Notes: a model not told the origin generated them from the letters alone. A DNA stretch of 64,000 nt from JTS-AC122 sp050246015 (GCA_050246015.1 JBFWWU010000006.1:165223-229222); one strand, 5' to 3'. Shown: positions 8,678 to 18,207, counted from the first letter of the stretch. A program made the numbers and translations.

Positions 8678-8949
8678 GAAAGAGGATAGGCCCGCGCCTG
8701 CGGGGACCGGGACATCGCTGGCAGGATGCGGGCGGTGCGGCGGGAGGCCAAGCCCGCGGGTGACGGGATGTCGGCCACGCACTGCCGCCGCCGATCATGT
8801 GAGCGTTTCGTAATCCAGTCTTCACGCCCTCGGGGTGCATCGGCGCGAATGAACAGTGAGCACGCCGGTGCCATGCCGGACGCTGGCGGCGCGAGATACA
8901 CACGAAACAGGGTGGTCAAGGCGGCACCCGCTTGTCAGGAGTTTGCGTC

Positions 8950-10056
8950 ATGCGGACAAACATTGCCATTGGGTTGATCCTGCCGTCGCTGATCATCTCG
9001 GCGACCCAGTCTCAGCCGAACCAGCCGAATCGGCCCAATCAGCCGAATCAGCCGGGCCAGCCGGGTCAGCCGATCCAGCCGGGTAGAAACCAGCCGACGA
9101 ATGCGGCGAGCGCGACATCGGTGGTTCGGCAACTCGAAGGTGTGTGGCGCGTCGAGGTGAAGGTGAATCCGTCCCTGTTCATGGAGCAGGCCGGGCAGAA
9201 GGATGGGATGTCGCCGAGCCGGACGAATCCGCGCCCGGATCGGCCGGGGAACGAGGCGCCGGGTACGACGCGCGATACGGACCATGCCAAGGACATGTCC
9301 AAGACGTGCTCGGGATACGCGGTGTCGGACCTGATCATGGGCGACCAGATCCTGCGCCAGTCGCTGGTGTCGTACGACATGGGAAAACTGTCGGGTCATG
9401 ACGGCATGTCCCAGCCGGGGAATCGCAACGACCCGAACTCGCCGTCGCGGGATCGCAACGATCCGAACTCGCCGTCGCGGAACCCCAACGACCCGAACGC
9501 GCCGGGGAAGGATCGAGACAATCGGGACGCAAAGGCGGACCTGACGACGGGCTCGCGGGCGTTCACGGGGCTGTCGTTCATCTCCTTCGACCCGCAGCGG
9601 GATCAGTACCAGGCGGTGTTCATGGACAGCCGGACGGGCGAGATCGAATCTCGCTCCGGCACGTTTGACGCCACGGGATCGCGGATCGTCTTCGAGGACG
9701 GCACGAGCAACTACGGCACAAGCCCGTCGGACCAGAACCGCTCGATGCGCGACGCGGCTCGCCAGAACGTGCGCGTGGTCGTCGAGATCCTCAGCAACGA
9801 TCGCTATCGTGTGACGATGCACAAGATCGGTGCGACGGGGACGCCCTCGCCGAGCACCGATCGCAACAATCCCACGCCCGCGTCCCCCACGACGGGTACC
9901 AACCTGGACAAGGATGTGGTGTACGAGGCGACCTATACCCGGGCGAGCGCGACGGAAGAGCAGACCATCCGCGACCTGGTCGATCGCAACCTGGGGCGAG
10001 AGGGACGGTCGAGCACGGGCATGCGCCCGATGGATACCACCAAGCCGGGCAAGTAA
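8950..10056 (+). CDS. Secreted DUF1579-like protein with Asn/Pro-rich repeats
   Basis: The 368-residue product has a signal peptide (MRTNIAIGLILPSLIISATQ), then a repeat of Asn-Gln-Pro and Gly-Gln-Pro, then a beta-rich region with 'LEGVWRVEVKV' and 'SRAFTGLSFISFDPQRDQY' and 'AVFMDSRTGEIESRSGTFD', which fits DUF1579 (a lipocalin-like fold often secreted). A second low-complexity part with Asn-Asp-Pro repeats lies at about residues 157-187, inside the domain, in a loop. The ATG at 8950 follows CAGGAG at a good distance. A strong intrinsic terminator follows at 10088. Function is unknown; ligand binding is a guess. Confidence 0.82.
   Translation: MRTNIAIGLILPSLIISATQSQPNQPNRPNQPNQPGQPGQPIQPGRNQPTNAASATSVVRQLEGVWRVEVKVNPSLFMEQAGQKDGMSPSRTNPRPDRPGNEAPGTTRDTDHAKDMSKTCSGYAVSDLIMGDQILRQSLVSYDMGKLSGHDGMSQPGNRNDPNSPSRDRNDPNSPSRNPNDPNAPGKDRDNRDAKADLTTGSRAFTGLSFISFDPQRDQYQAVFMDSRTGEIESRSGTFDATGSRIVFEDGTSNYGTSPSDQNRSMRDAARQNVRVVVEILSNDRYRVTMHKIGATGTPSPSTDRNNPTPASPTTGTNLDKDVVYEATYTRASATEEQTIRDLVDRNLGREGRSSTGMRPMDTTKPGK
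9012..9090 (+). repeat. Tandem 9-bp repeats encoding Asn/Gly-Gln-Pro
   Basis: Degenerate copies of CAGCCGAAT / CAGCCGGGC follow each other, encoding an NQP or GQP run just after the signal peptide of the DUF1579 protein. The spacing of three codons suggests expansion by slippage. Confidence 0.75.
9418..9510 (+). repeat. Three 30-bp tandem repeats encoding 'R-N-D-P-N-S-P-S-R' units
   Basis: Three near-identical 30-nt units, each of ten codons, encode the motif RNDPNSPSRD with small changes. The unit keeps frame, and the third copy is the most diverged. They form a loop within the DUF1579 protein and would be a likely site of length variation. Confidence 0.8.
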
Positions 10057-10087
10057 GCAGCCACGTAACTTCCAACCGAAGATGATC

Positions 10088-10128
10088 GCGCCGCCGCCCC
10101 GAGATATTGGGCGGCGGCGCTCATTTTT
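10088..10128 (+). terminator. Intrinsic terminator after the DUF1579-like gene
   Basis: GCGCCGCCGCCC at 10088-10099 pairs perfectly with 10109-10120 around a nine-nt loop, giving a 12-bp GC stem, followed by TCATTTTT. It ends the + strand gene and separates it from the convergent ACT-domain gene. Confidence 0.88.
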
Positions 10129-10153
10129 GGGCAGGACGGGGGATGTCCGTGGG

Positions 10154-10639
10154 TTACGCGTGCCCCGGTTTGGGCAGTTCATTCTCGCCCAGGAGGCGGA
10201 ACTCTTTCCGGCGCAGGATCTGCCCCGCGAGGGTCAGGTCGTCGACCGCGAGCGCGATGGCCGGCTCGCCCGCCGGACGCAGCATGAGCGGGTAGGCGAA
10301 GCGGATGTTGAGCTCGGCGCCCAAAAGATAAAGGCACAAGCGTTCAAGCGTGTGCCCCTTGGTAAGTTCCACGACCAGCAGGCTCATCTCGGTGTACGTT
10401 TGCTGGTGCTTGGTGAGCAGGAGTTTCGCGTCGGCCGATTTACTCGTGACCAGCCGCACCACCGCGTGGTCGCTGGCGTCATGCACACTGAACGCGCAGA
10501 TCGGCACGCCGGCCTGATCAAACTGTCGCACCAGTTCGTGCAGTTTGCCGACGCGGTTGTCGAGAAAGACGCTGAACTGCGTCACGCTCGGCGGGGCGTA
10601 CCCCTGCGTCGTTTCCATTCCCGATGACATCTGGCTCAT
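10154..10639 (-). CDS. ACT-domain protein
   Basis: The 161-residue product has two ACT-like modules. The first starts near 'VTQFSVFLDNRVGKLHELVRQF' and 'GVPICAFSVHDASDHAVVRLV', the typical beta-alpha-beta-beta ligand-binding pattern. The second begins at about residue 85 with 'TYTEMSLLVVELT' and 'LCLYLLGAELNIRFAYPLML'. Small stand-alone ACT proteins usually bind amino acids or regulate synthesis enzymes; no enzyme domain is attached here. Start is ATG at 10639, after the weak AAGGGTG. The gene ends 26 nt from the terminator of the convergent gene. The ligand is unknown. Confidence 0.85.
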   Translation of the reverse strand: MSQMSSGMETTQGYAPPSVTQFSVFLDNRVGKLHELVRQFDQAGVPICAFSVHDASDHAVVRLVTSKSADAKLLLTKHQQTYTEMSLLVVELTKGHTLERLCLYLLGAELNIRFAYPLMLRPAGEPAIALAVDDLTLAGQILRRKEFRLLGENELPKPGHA

Positions 10640-10789
10640 GCGCACCCTTTTCGATGAGGCGCTCCCTCCAAACAGTCTACCACGCCGAACGCTTTCCCGC
10701 GCACTTCTTCGCGGGCAGGCGCATCGCGGTCGCGCCGCTGGGGGCTTGATCCTGACTTTCATTCCGCGGGATGCGGTCTCTCGCGTCGC

Positions 10790-11149
10790 TTAGACGGAGA
10801 AGCTCGAGCCGCACCCGCAGCTCGTGGTCGCGTTGGGGTTCTGGAAGACGAAGCCCCGGCCGGAAAGTTCATCACGGAAGTCGATCGTGGTGCCGTTGAG
10901 ATACAGAAGGCTCTTGGGGTCGCAGACGATGGTGATCCCATGCTGGACGAAGGCTTCGTCGTGGTCCTTCTGGGTTTCGGTCAGGTCCAAGAGGTACGAA
11001 AACCCGGAGCATCCGCCGCCCTTGACGCCGACGCGCAGGCGGATCTTGGCGATATCCAGTTCTTCTCGCTCGATGATGGTCTTGATTTCGCGTGCGGCGG
11101 TCTCCGAGAGGAGGATGCCGGCGGTCGTCGGGGCGGTTTCAGTGCTCAT
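10790..11149 (-). CDS. A-type iron-sulfur cluster carrier (IscA/ErpA/SufA family)
   Basis: The 119-residue product has the three cluster-binding cysteines of A-type carriers: C47 in 'GVKGGGCSGF', then C111 and C113 in 'SCGCGSS' near the C-terminus, spaced as in the family. These proteins receive Fe-S clusters from a scaffold and pass them to apo-enzymes in the cytoplasm. The start is the ATG at 11149. There are no other isc or suf genes in this window, so I do not choose between IscA, ErpA and SufA. It lies upstream of the ACT gene on the same strand, about 150 bp away. Confidence 0.94.
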   Translation of the reverse strand: MSTETAPTTAGILLSETAAREIKTIIEREELDIAKIRLRVGVKGGGCSGFSYLLDLTETQKDHDEAFVQHGITIVCDPKSLLYLNGTTIDFRDELSGRGFVFQNPNATTSCGCGSSFSV

Positions 11150-11286
11150 GGGGTTCTCGCAGAGGAATCGATGGTCATCAATACTACGCGGGTCGGCGCC
11201 CGGACGTTCGCTTTGGCGCCCGGCTAGCGTCGGCACGTCTGACCAGCCGGTTCAAGGTGTGTGCTCCAACGAAGCCCTGATCGCCG

Positions 11287-12690
11287 CTATTTCGCCGCCG
11301 CCCCGGCCCGGTCGGCTTCGGAGAGGGTCGTCCGGATTGACCCCCCGGAGTCGATATCGGGCCGGTCCGGCTCCCGGACATCAAGACGCACGCGAAGCAC
11401 TCGGGTCGGAGTCGCCTGGAGAATGTGCAGGTCGATTTGGCCATACGGGAACGATTCGCCGGGCTTGGGGATCCGGCCCAAGGTGGTAATGACGAAGCCG
11501 CCCAAGGTGTCGTACTCGTCCGCCTCCGGAAGCGAGACACCCAGGGCGTCGAGGGCGGCGTTGACTTCCTGGATGTACGCGCGGGCGTCGGCCTGGGCCG
11601 ATCGCCGGTCGAGGCTGACCTCCACCTTGTCCTCGTCTTCGGCCTCGGGCTCGTACTCGTCGTAGATCTCACCGAACACCGTCTCCACGACGTCCTCGAT
11701 CGTGACCAGGCCCGCGGTGCCCCCGTATTCATCGGCCACCATCGCGATGTGGACTTTGCGCTCCAGCAACTCCTGCATCAGTTCGCGCGCGGTCTTGGTC
11801 TCGGGAACAAAGATCGCGGGGCGGAGGATGTTCTTGAGTTCGAACGGCTTCGGCGGCGACCCGGGCGAGGCGGCGGCACGCGCCCCGCTCCCCGCCAGCC
11901 ACTTCATCAGGTCCTTCACATAAAAAATCCCCACGATGTTGTCAAGGTTGTCCTTGTACACGGGGATCCGGCTATGCCCGATCTTCCGGATCACGCCCGT
12001 GACCGCGCCCAGGTCGTCGGTGTATTCCAGCGCCAGGATCTCGGTGCGCGGCGTCATGATCTGCTCGACCGTGCGGTCTCGCAGTTGCACCACCGCGCCG
12101 ATCATGCGGCGCTCGTCCTCGTCGAACTGCCCCTCGCGCTTCCCCTCGTCGATCACGGACATCAACTCCGCTTCGAGCTGCTCGCTCTCGTCGGTCTCCT
12201 TCTTGCCCGCCAGCCGGCGGATGACCTCGTCCAGGAATCGGGCGATCGGCGCCAGCGGGGTCTCGGCCAGGTACAACGCGCGGATCACCAGCGAGTTGGA
12301 ATACACCACGCGGTCGCTGACATGACCGGCGATGCTCATGGGGATCACGACCAGGAACAGCCACGTGGCCAGCGCGGTCAGCAGCGCCGCGATCACCGCA
12401 CTGCCCAGCGTGAACGCAGCCGGCGAGTCCAGGTACCACGCGTACCACACCATGCACGCGACCGCCAGCACGCTGCAGATCATCCGCGGCAGCGCCATCG
12501 CCCGCGCGTGCCCCCCCAGATCATCCAGGATCCGTGACACGCGCCGCGTCCCCCCTGATTGATGGCGCCGCTCGGCTAGATCCTCCAGCGCGCCGCGCGA
12601 CACATCCGCCAGCGCAAAGTGCAGCGCCGAAATGTACGACCCCAGCACGGTCGAGCCCGCGGCCAGCCAGAGGGCGACGGATTCGGTCAT
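11287..12690 (-). CDS. CorC/HlyC-type membrane protein with CBS domains
   Basis: The 467-residue product starts with a DUF21/CNNM-like membrane domain of about 4 helices (to about residue 150), then a linker 'RRLAGKKETDESEQLEAEL' and 'DEDERRMIGAVVQLRDRTVEQIM'. A CBS pair follows ('TPRTEILALEYTDDLGAVTGVI', 'GIFYVKDLMKW', 'VPETKTARELMQELLERKV', 'MVADEYGGTAGLVTIEDVVE'), and then a CorC C-terminal domain with 'DTLGGFVITTLGRIPKPGE'. The family acts in magnesium or cobalt efflux. Its ATG overlaps the TGA of ybeY by 4 nt, so the two are coupled, an arrangement seen in many bacteria. Function in ion transport is inferred. Confidence 0.92.
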   Translation of the reverse strand: MTESVALWLAAGSTVLGSYISALHFALADVSRGALEDLAERRHQSGGTRRVSRILDDLGGHARAMALPRMICSVLAVACMVWYAWYLDSPAAFTLGSAVIAALLTALATWLFLVVIPMSIAGHVSDRVVYSNSLVIRALYLAETPLAPIARFLDEVIRRLAGKKETDESEQLEAELMSVIDEGKREGQFDEDERRMIGAVVQLRDRTVEQIMTPRTEILALEYTDDLGAVTGVIRKIGHSRIPVYKDNLDNIVGIFYVKDLMKWLAGSGARAAASPGSPPKPFELKNILRPAIFVPETKTARELMQELLERKVHIAMVADEYGGTAGLVTIEDVVETVFGEIYDEYEPEAEDEDKVEVSLDRRSAQADARAYIQEVNAALDALGVSLPEADEYDTLGGFVITTLGRIPKPGESFPYGQIDLHILQATPTRVLRVRLDVREPDRPDIDSGGSIRTTLSEADRAGAAAK

Positions 12691-13298
12691 GCCGCACCTC
12701 CGCCCAGGGCAGCGCTCCCGGCGCGTGCCCCGGCAACGAAGATCGGTCCGACGCCGATCGCGCTGAGGACATCGTCCTCGCGCGCGTGCATCGCCGCGTA
12801 CCCCGCCTCATCGTGATCATCGTGCCCAAGGCAATGCAGGATCCCATGCACGCTGTACAGCAGCAGTTCATGCACGATCGCGTGCGAGCGCTGCGACGCC
12901 TGACGGGCGGCCTCATCGACGCAGACGATCACATCCGCGTCCAGGTGCAGGCCGCCCTCCGACGAGGACGCGCCATCGGACATGTCGAAGGTCAGCACGT
13001 CGGTGGTCGAGGGATCGCTCGAATGCCGCTCGTGAAGACGCGACATCTCGGAATCCGGCACAAGGCGGATGCGGACCTCGCCCGACACCCCCAGATAGAT
13101 CCCTGCCGCACATATCAGCCCGTGAAGTTCGGCCTGCTGCCGCGTCTGAAGTAGCCCGCGTGCGTCGGCGATCGTCACGAGCAGACCGACGCCCGCCGGC
13201 CTGGATCGATCGGATGGAGCATGTCCGGTACTGGGGGGTTCAGAGGTCTCGTTCTCGATCATCGCGACGAAGTCCCAAGAGTGACATCGGGCACTCAT
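12687..13298 (-). CDS. ybeY: Endoribonuclease YbeY (16S rRNA maturation)
   Basis: The product has the YbeY signature 'HGILHCLGHDDH' with the three metal-binding histidines, and 'STTDVLTFDMSD' upstream of it, both typical of the family. YbeY cuts the 3' end region of 16S rRNA and takes part in ribosome quality control. I place the start at the ATG at 13298 (203 residues); the ATG at 13262 (12 codons later) is an equal candidate and would remove the N-terminal MSARCHSWDFVA. The 3' end overlaps the CBS/CorC gene by 4 nt. The AT-rich DNA before 13298 fits a promoter region. Confidence 0.93.
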   Translation of the reverse strand: MSARCHSWDFVAMIENETSEPPSTGHAPSDRSRPAGVGLLVTIADARGLLQTRQQAELHGLICAAGIYLGVSGEVRIRLVPDSEMSRLHERHSSDPSTTDVLTFDMSDGASSSEGGLHLDADVIVCVDEAARQASQRSHAIVHELLLYSVHGILHCLGHDDHDEAGYAAMHAREDDVLSAIGVGPIFVAGARAGSAALGGGAA

Positions 13299-13493
13299 CC
13301 TAATCTTACGCCAAAACAGCCATGGCGGAATGAAGAAGTGACATCCGCGCACTGCAACCCTTCGCTTGTACCATATCTGTGAGGTCTATTCGCCCCAAAT
13401 GTGGTGGTGCATGTCTCGGAATCTACAACCGCTTGAGCATTATGGGACTTTCTCATTCGTGGAAATGGACATATTCAGCCATCGTTGGCCGAG

Positions 13494-13540
13494 AGGGGGG
13501 AAGCGAGGATTAGAGGGGGTCGGGGGTGGGGGAGGGGGGG
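13494..13540 (-). other. C-tract in the mRNA directly after the glycosyltransferase stop
   Basis: On the minus-strand transcript, almost the whole stretch is C with single U and A, beginning immediately after the TAG at 13541-13543. There is no stem-loop. The + strand is a block of G runs, long enough for G-quadruplex folding on that strand. It is the longest of the C-tracts at gene ends in this window. Confidence 0.4.
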
Positions 13541-14806
13541 CTAGTGACGCATGAAGGACTCGACATGGTTTGCAGCGGCCGCCGTGCCTGCCTCGCTGGA
13601 AATGCGCTTGCCCAGCGAGTCCGCCCGGCTGACGACAGTGGAGTCATCTACCAGGGCGCGGAGTTCGGCGGCGAGGCGCTGGAGGTTGAGCCGCGTCGCC
13701 CAGAGGGTACGCGAAACGCCCAGTCGCTTGGCGCGAGCCGCGTTATCGAACTGGTCATAAGCGTGGGGCACGATGAGCGTGGGCCGACCGGACCGCAGCC
13801 CTTGCGCGGTGGTGCCGATCCCGCCGTGGTGGACGACCGCGGCGCAGCGGGGCATCACGTGAGAGAAGGGGGCGTAGTGAAATGCCCGCACGCCGCTGGG
13901 GAGCGACGCGGGCGCGTACTCCTTGCGGTTGGTGAGCAGGATACCTCGGCGGCCCAGCGCACGGCACGCTTGCGCCGCGTGCTCATAGAAGTTGCCAGCG
14001 ACATGCACGATCGCGGTACCGAGCGTAAAGAGGAGAGGGGGATCGTTGGCGGCGTCACACTCGTCGAGGAAGCGGAGCACGTCAACCGCGTCGGTTCCGA
14101 GGCGCGGGGAGTCGTCGTGCCAGGGGAAGCCGCAGATGACGCCGGTGGGCGGATCGCCGGGCATCGGTGCTCGGAAGTGGGGGGACCACATCCCCAGGAC
14201 CAGCGCGCCGCGGGTCGCGTCGGCAAAGATCATGTCCCGCGCCGGCGCGAATCCCAGGTCGCGGCGGATGCGGTTCACCGGACGGTCGTACATCCATCGC
14301 ATCTGCCGGCGGGCCAGCCACATGCCCGCCTGCATGAGCCAGCGCGGCGGATTCTCGGGCGCCCCCTGGGCGTAGACGCACTTGTCGCGGTCGTTGAACC
14401 AGAGGGCGGGAGCCAGGACCGCCGTGATGAGCGGGATGCGCATCCGTTCGCAGAGCCAGGGCGTGCCGATCGAGATGTGGTGCGCGATGACCGCGTCGGG
14501 CTTGACGCGCTCCAGGGCGCTCTGTGTCGCGTTGATGATGATCGGTGCATCGACGATCAGGAGTTCGCGCAGAACGGTCATGGATCCCTTGCGCGGGTGG
14601 GCCGCGTTGGGGACGTTCATCTTCTGCTTGAAATCGAACTCGTCGCCCAGCGGGAGGAAGCCCAGGCCGGCAGACCGGACCGTCTGCTCGAAGTACGGGT
14701 TGACCAGCAGCCAGACGTCGTGCCCGCGCGCCGCGAGTTCGCGGCCGATGGCGACGAACGGGTGGATGTCGCCGGCCGACCCGACGCTCGTGAGCAGAAA
14801 CTTCAT
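13541..14806 (-). CDS. GT1-family glycosyltransferase (UDP-sugar:acceptor)
   Basis: The 421-residue protein has the GT-B fold: an N-terminal acceptor domain starting 'MKFLLTSVGSAGDIHPFVAIGRELAARGH' (a standard GDxHP loop) and a C-terminal donor domain with 'VVHHGGIGTTAQGLRSGRPTLIVPHAYDQFDNA', the PSPG-like motif with HHGG..T and D..D for sugar binding. The family glycosylates sterols, rhamnolipids or macrolides; the closest feel is to sterol/rhamnosyl transferases, but the acceptor cannot be read. No signal peptide is present, so it is cytoplasmic. Start is the ATG at 14806. Confidence 0.92.
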   Translation of the reverse strand: MKFLLTSVGSAGDIHPFVAIGRELAARGHDVWLLVNPYFEQTVRSAGLGFLPLGDEFDFKQKMNVPNAAHPRKGSMTVLRELLIVDAPIIINATQSALERVKPDAVIAHHISIGTPWLCERMRIPLITAVLAPALWFNDRDKCVYAQGAPENPPRWLMQAGMWLARRQMRWMYDRPVNRIRRDLGFAPARDMIFADATRGALVLGMWSPHFRAPMPGDPPTGVICGFPWHDDSPRLGTDAVDVLRFLDECDAANDPPLLFTLGTAIVHVAGNFYEHAAQACRALGRRGILLTNRKEYAPASLPSGVRAFHYAPFSHVMPRCAAVVHHGGIGTTAQGLRSGRPTLIVPHAYDQFDNAARAKRLGVSRTLWATRLNLQRLAAELRALVDDSTVVSRADSLGKRISSEAGTAAAANHVESFMRH

Positions 14807-14853
14807 GAGATCAGAATACGGCCTTCGCCCGGCGGACACGCGCGTGCATCAAA

Positions 14854-16644
14854 CTAGCAGCCGCTGAAGAACGCGGTGAGAAAGTCGAAGAAATCCTGCG
14901 AATCGGTCGTGCCGGAGTAGTTGATGTCGGCTGCGGAATCGAACAGATCGACGAGGAAATCAAAGAAGTCCTGGCTGTTGATGAACTGATCGTTGTTCCA
15001 GTCGGACGGGCAGCCGAGTTGGCCGACCGGAAGCGGGACGGCCAGCAGCGCCGTCGCCCCGCCCGAGAGCCGGGCCAGAAAGATGAAGTTGCCGTCCGGG
15101 CTCACATTGGTCCGGCGGCCGTTGTGCTGGTACCCCTCGGTGCGCGGGGTGATGGAGACGATCTGCCGGGTGTCGCCGGGGGAGACCTGCACGCTGTCCC
15201 CTTCCTTGACCAGCGCGCGCACCCCGCGACCCGGCGTAAAGACCCACACGCCCCGCGCGCCGGTCGAGAGCGTCGCGGGGAAGACCAGGTGATTGCGGTC
15301 CGTGGTCGCGAGCCAGAAATCAGCGGCGCGGAAATCAAACTCGGCGAACGTGACGCCGCCCGCGCCGGGGGCCGGGTCGCCTTCGCGCGCCATCACCAGG
15401 AACTGGATGGGCAGGTCACTCCACCAGATGGTGGTGTCGTTGGACGGCGCGATCCCGGCGCCGCGCACACGCGCGGCGAAACACATCCGACCGTCCCGGC
15501 TGAACACCGGGTCGCTGAACGAGTCGAGCGCAGCGCCGGCGATACGCCCAAAGGCGGGCCAACTCTCCCGCGCCTCGGCGAAGAGCGCCCCGCACGGGCA
15601 CCGCGAAAAGAGCGCCTCGTCGTTGGTCGAGTTCACCCCGCCGACCCCCGGGCGCATCAGCGCGCGGAACCCGACGCGCGGCTCGGCCGAGACCACGGGC
15701 GGATAGATCACGTCGAACCGGGCCGAGGCAACCGACCCGTACCCCACCAGGTCCCCTTCGCGCGCGACGAGGTAGTTCGCCTCGTTCGGAGCCAGGCGAA
15801 CCCAGATTCCCTCGTCGCTGGATGCATCGACCCCACCGATGCCTTGGCGCAACCGGGCGGTATACACCAGGTCGCCGGCGGCGGTGACCAGGGGCGTGGA
15901 AAAACCGCCGTCGTAGACCGCGCCGCTCGTGTCCGCCGCGGCGCCCCCGGCTCGCGCGATCTGGACGACATCGTTGTTCAGATCGTTGGTCCAGATGCCC
16001 AGCGCCTCGTCGGCTGGAACGCCCCCCGGGCTTGTCACCAGCGCGCCGCGCATCGCCGGGTACCCGCTGAGACCCACCGCCGGGGTCTGCTGGAAGCCGT
16101 CCAGTTCCGCGATCATCCCCTGAGGCGTGCCGAACGAGATTGATCCGGTCTGGAAGTATGGCTGCGCGGCGCCGCCCTCGTATCGATAGATGACGCGGTC
16201 GTTCAAGTCGTCGATCCCTCCCGCGTGCGACAGCCGCGCCCAGTACGCGACTTCCTGACCGGACGTCGAGATCCCCGGCGCGCCGATCTGGGCGTACGTC
16301 ACCCCCAGCGGCATGCCCGGGGCGGGCGAGCCTTCGCGCGCCACCAGTGCCGCGGCGCCTTGCCCCAGATCACGCACGATCCAGATGCCCGTGTCGTTCG
16401 AGGCGTCCACGCCCCCCGCGCCCTGCTCGAGCGTGGCCCGGAACGTCATCGCGCCGCCCGCGCCGATCGTCGCGGGCTCGATGTCGGCAAAGCGGACATT
16501 CGCCGGCATGCCCGGCGCCTGCCCGCCGGTGAGCGCAAGGCAGTGAATCGTGTCGGCCGCGCCGATCGAGCCCGCTCCAAGCGCGATCCCGCACGCCAGC
16601 GCGATCAAACAGCAGGACAACGGACGGGTAGCGGTGTGTGACAC
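14854..16644 (-). CDS. GC-dockerin-anchored secreted protein with repeated beta units
   Basis: The 596-residue product has a signal peptide (to about residue 30) and five to seven tandem units with the pattern 'LVAREGxxAPG...F..I..P..S..G..AF.A.L' and 'GGVD.SND.GIW', a repeat common in planctomycete surface proteins. The last 55 residues hold two EF-hand-like dockerin units, 'DWNNDQFINSQDFFDFLVDLF' near the start and a second with 'TTDSQDFFDFLTAFF', ending in Ser-Gly-Cys. In Phycisphaerae this ending is thought to anchor proteins to the surface. It starts with a GTG (16644) after AAAGG. Partner cohesin-like proteins are not seen here. Confidence 0.88.
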   Translation of the reverse strand: MSHTATRPLSCCLIALACGIALGAGSIGAADTIHCLALTGGQAPGMPANVRFADIEPATIGAGGAMTFRATLEQGAGGVDASNDTGIWIVRDLGQGAAALVAREGSPAPGMPLGVTYAQIGAPGISTSGQEVAYWARLSHAGGIDDLNDRVIYRYEGGAAQPYFQTGSISFGTPQGMIAELDGFQQTPAVGLSGYPAMRGALVTSPGGVPADEALGIWTNDLNNDVVQIARAGGAAADTSGAVYDGGFSTPLVTAAGDLVYTARLRQGIGGVDASSDEGIWVRLAPNEANYLVAREGDLVGYGSVASARFDVIYPPVVSAEPRVGFRALMRPGVGGVNSTNDEALFSRCPCGALFAEARESWPAFGRIAGAALDSFSDPVFSRDGRMCFAARVRGAGIAPSNDTTIWWSDLPIQFLVMAREGDPAPGAGGVTFAEFDFRAADFWLATTDRNHLVFPATLSTGARGVWVFTPGRGVRALVKEGDSVQVSPGDTRQIVSITPRTEGYQHNGRRTNVSPDGNFIFLARLSGGATALLAVPLPVGQLGCPSDWNNDQFINSQDFFDFLVDLFDSAADINYSGTTDSQDFFDFLTAFFSGC

Positions 16645-16953
16645 GGGGCGGCCTTTCGACTGACGCTACGAACCGCACCAAGTATGCGCCAGGTTCGGCG
16701 CGATTCCAGCAGGCCGTACCAGGCGCCGTCGCGCGACCATAATCCGAACGATCGCGGCCAAATGGGACGCCGGGACCGGCGGGGTCCACCCACCCACCCA
16801 CCTTCAGACACCTAGAGTTCTCGGCAACGGTCACGCCCGCGCCCAGTCCAGGTTCGCGTGTCGGACCGGGAGCCAACGCACGCGGCGGCGGCGCGACGGG
16901 AATCGCGGGGGCAGCGCCGCGGCCACGCCTCAGCAACACCTTTGGAGATTGAA

Positions 16954-18126
16954 ATGTCCGCCACGATGTCCAGCCCGGTCAAGCCGCTCCCCTCGCACGC
17001 GTCGGATCGTCTGTTCAACTTCTCCGCCGGGCCGGGATGCCTGCCCGACGAGGTGCTGCGCCAGGCCCAGCAGGACATCTGGAACATCGGCGGCTCGGGC
17101 ATCGGCATCCTCGAACACTCTCACCGCGGCAAGATCTTCGACAAGGTCCTCGCCGACGCCGAAGCCGACGTGCGCGAGTGCGGAAAGGTTCCCTCCAACT
17201 ACAAGGTCCTCTTCCTGACCGGCGGCGCCAGCACCCAGAACTTCATGATCCCTGCCAACCTGCTCCCCATCGGCGGCACCGCCGACTACATCAACACCGG
17301 GCACTGGTCCGAGCGGTCGATGGAAGAAGTGAAGTACTACGGCACCCTCCACACCGCCGGCTCCAGCAAGGACAAGAACCACTCCTATATCCCCGCACAG
17401 AACGAACTAAAGTTCTCCGCCAGCCCCGCGTATCTGCACTACACCTCGAACAACACGATCTTCGGCACCGAGTTCCACCACACGCCAGCGGCTCCGGCGA
17501 ACTGCCCCCTCGTCTGCGACGCGTCTAGCGATATCTATTCGCGCCCGATCGATGTCAGCAAGTTCGCCCTGATTTACGCCGGCGCTCAGAAAAACATGGG
17601 CGCGGCGGGCACGACCGTGCTGTGGGTGCGCGACGACATGATCGAGCGCTCCAACCAGATCGCCGCGGCCCGCAACCTCCCCACGATGCTCCGCTTCGGC
17701 ATCCACGCCAAAGACGGCTCGCGCCACAACACCCCGCCGGTGTTCGCCATCTACGTCGTCGGCCTGTGCATGAAGTGGCTCAAGAAGTTTGAATATGCCG
17801 GCGCGCCGGGCAAGCGCGGCGTCGAAGCCATGGAAGTCTACAACCGCGACAAGGCCAAACTCGTCTACGACGTGCTCGACGCATCGAAGTTCTATCGCCC
17901 GCACGCGAGGACCGACAGCCGATCGCTCATGAACCTGACCTTCCGCACCCCCAGCGAGCAACTCGACGAGAAGTTCGTCAAGGACGCGCAGGCCGCGGGC
18001 CTCGACGGCCTCAAGGGCCACCGCGCCACCGGCGGCATGCGCGCGACCATGTACAACGCCTTCCCCATCACCGGCGCCAAGGCGCTGGCCGAGTTCATGA
18101 AGGAGTTTGAGAGGAAGAATGGGTAG
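16954..18126 (+). CDS. serC: Phosphoserine aminotransferase
   Basis: The 390-residue product catalyses the second step of serine synthesis: 3-phosphohydroxypyruvate plus glutamate gives phosphoserine (it also serves pyridoxine synthesis). It has the class V aminotransferase pattern 'NFSAGPGCLPDEVL', 'GSGIGILEHSHRGK', 'LTGGASTQNFMIPANLL', 'CDASSDIYSRPIDV', and the PLP lysine in 'YAGAQKNMGAAG' at about K213. The ATG at 16954 has TTGGAG in front of it. No other serine genes lie here. Confidence 0.97.
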   Translation: MSATMSSPVKPLPSHASDRLFNFSAGPGCLPDEVLRQAQQDIWNIGGSGIGILEHSHRGKIFDKVLADAEADVRECGKVPSNYKVLFLTGGASTQNFMIPANLLPIGGTADYINTGHWSERSMEEVKYYGTLHTAGSSKDKNHSYIPAQNELKFSASPAYLHYTSNNTIFGTEFHHTPAAPANCPLVCDASSDIYSRPIDVSKFALIYAGAQKNMGAAGTTVLWVRDDMIERSNQIAAARNLPTMLRFGIHAKDGSRHNTPPVFAIYVVGLCMKWLKKFEYAGAPGKRGVEAMEVYNRDKAKLVYDVLDASKFYRPHARTDSRSLMNLTFRTPSEQLDEKFVKDAQAAGLDGLKGHRATGGMRATMYNAFPITGAKALAEFMKEFERKNG

Positions 18127-18207
18127 GACTTGATATGAAGACCTGTTCGATCAAGGCCCTTCGCCATCTGAGCGCAGGCAAACAAACAAGTAGTGTAATT
18201 GATCCTC

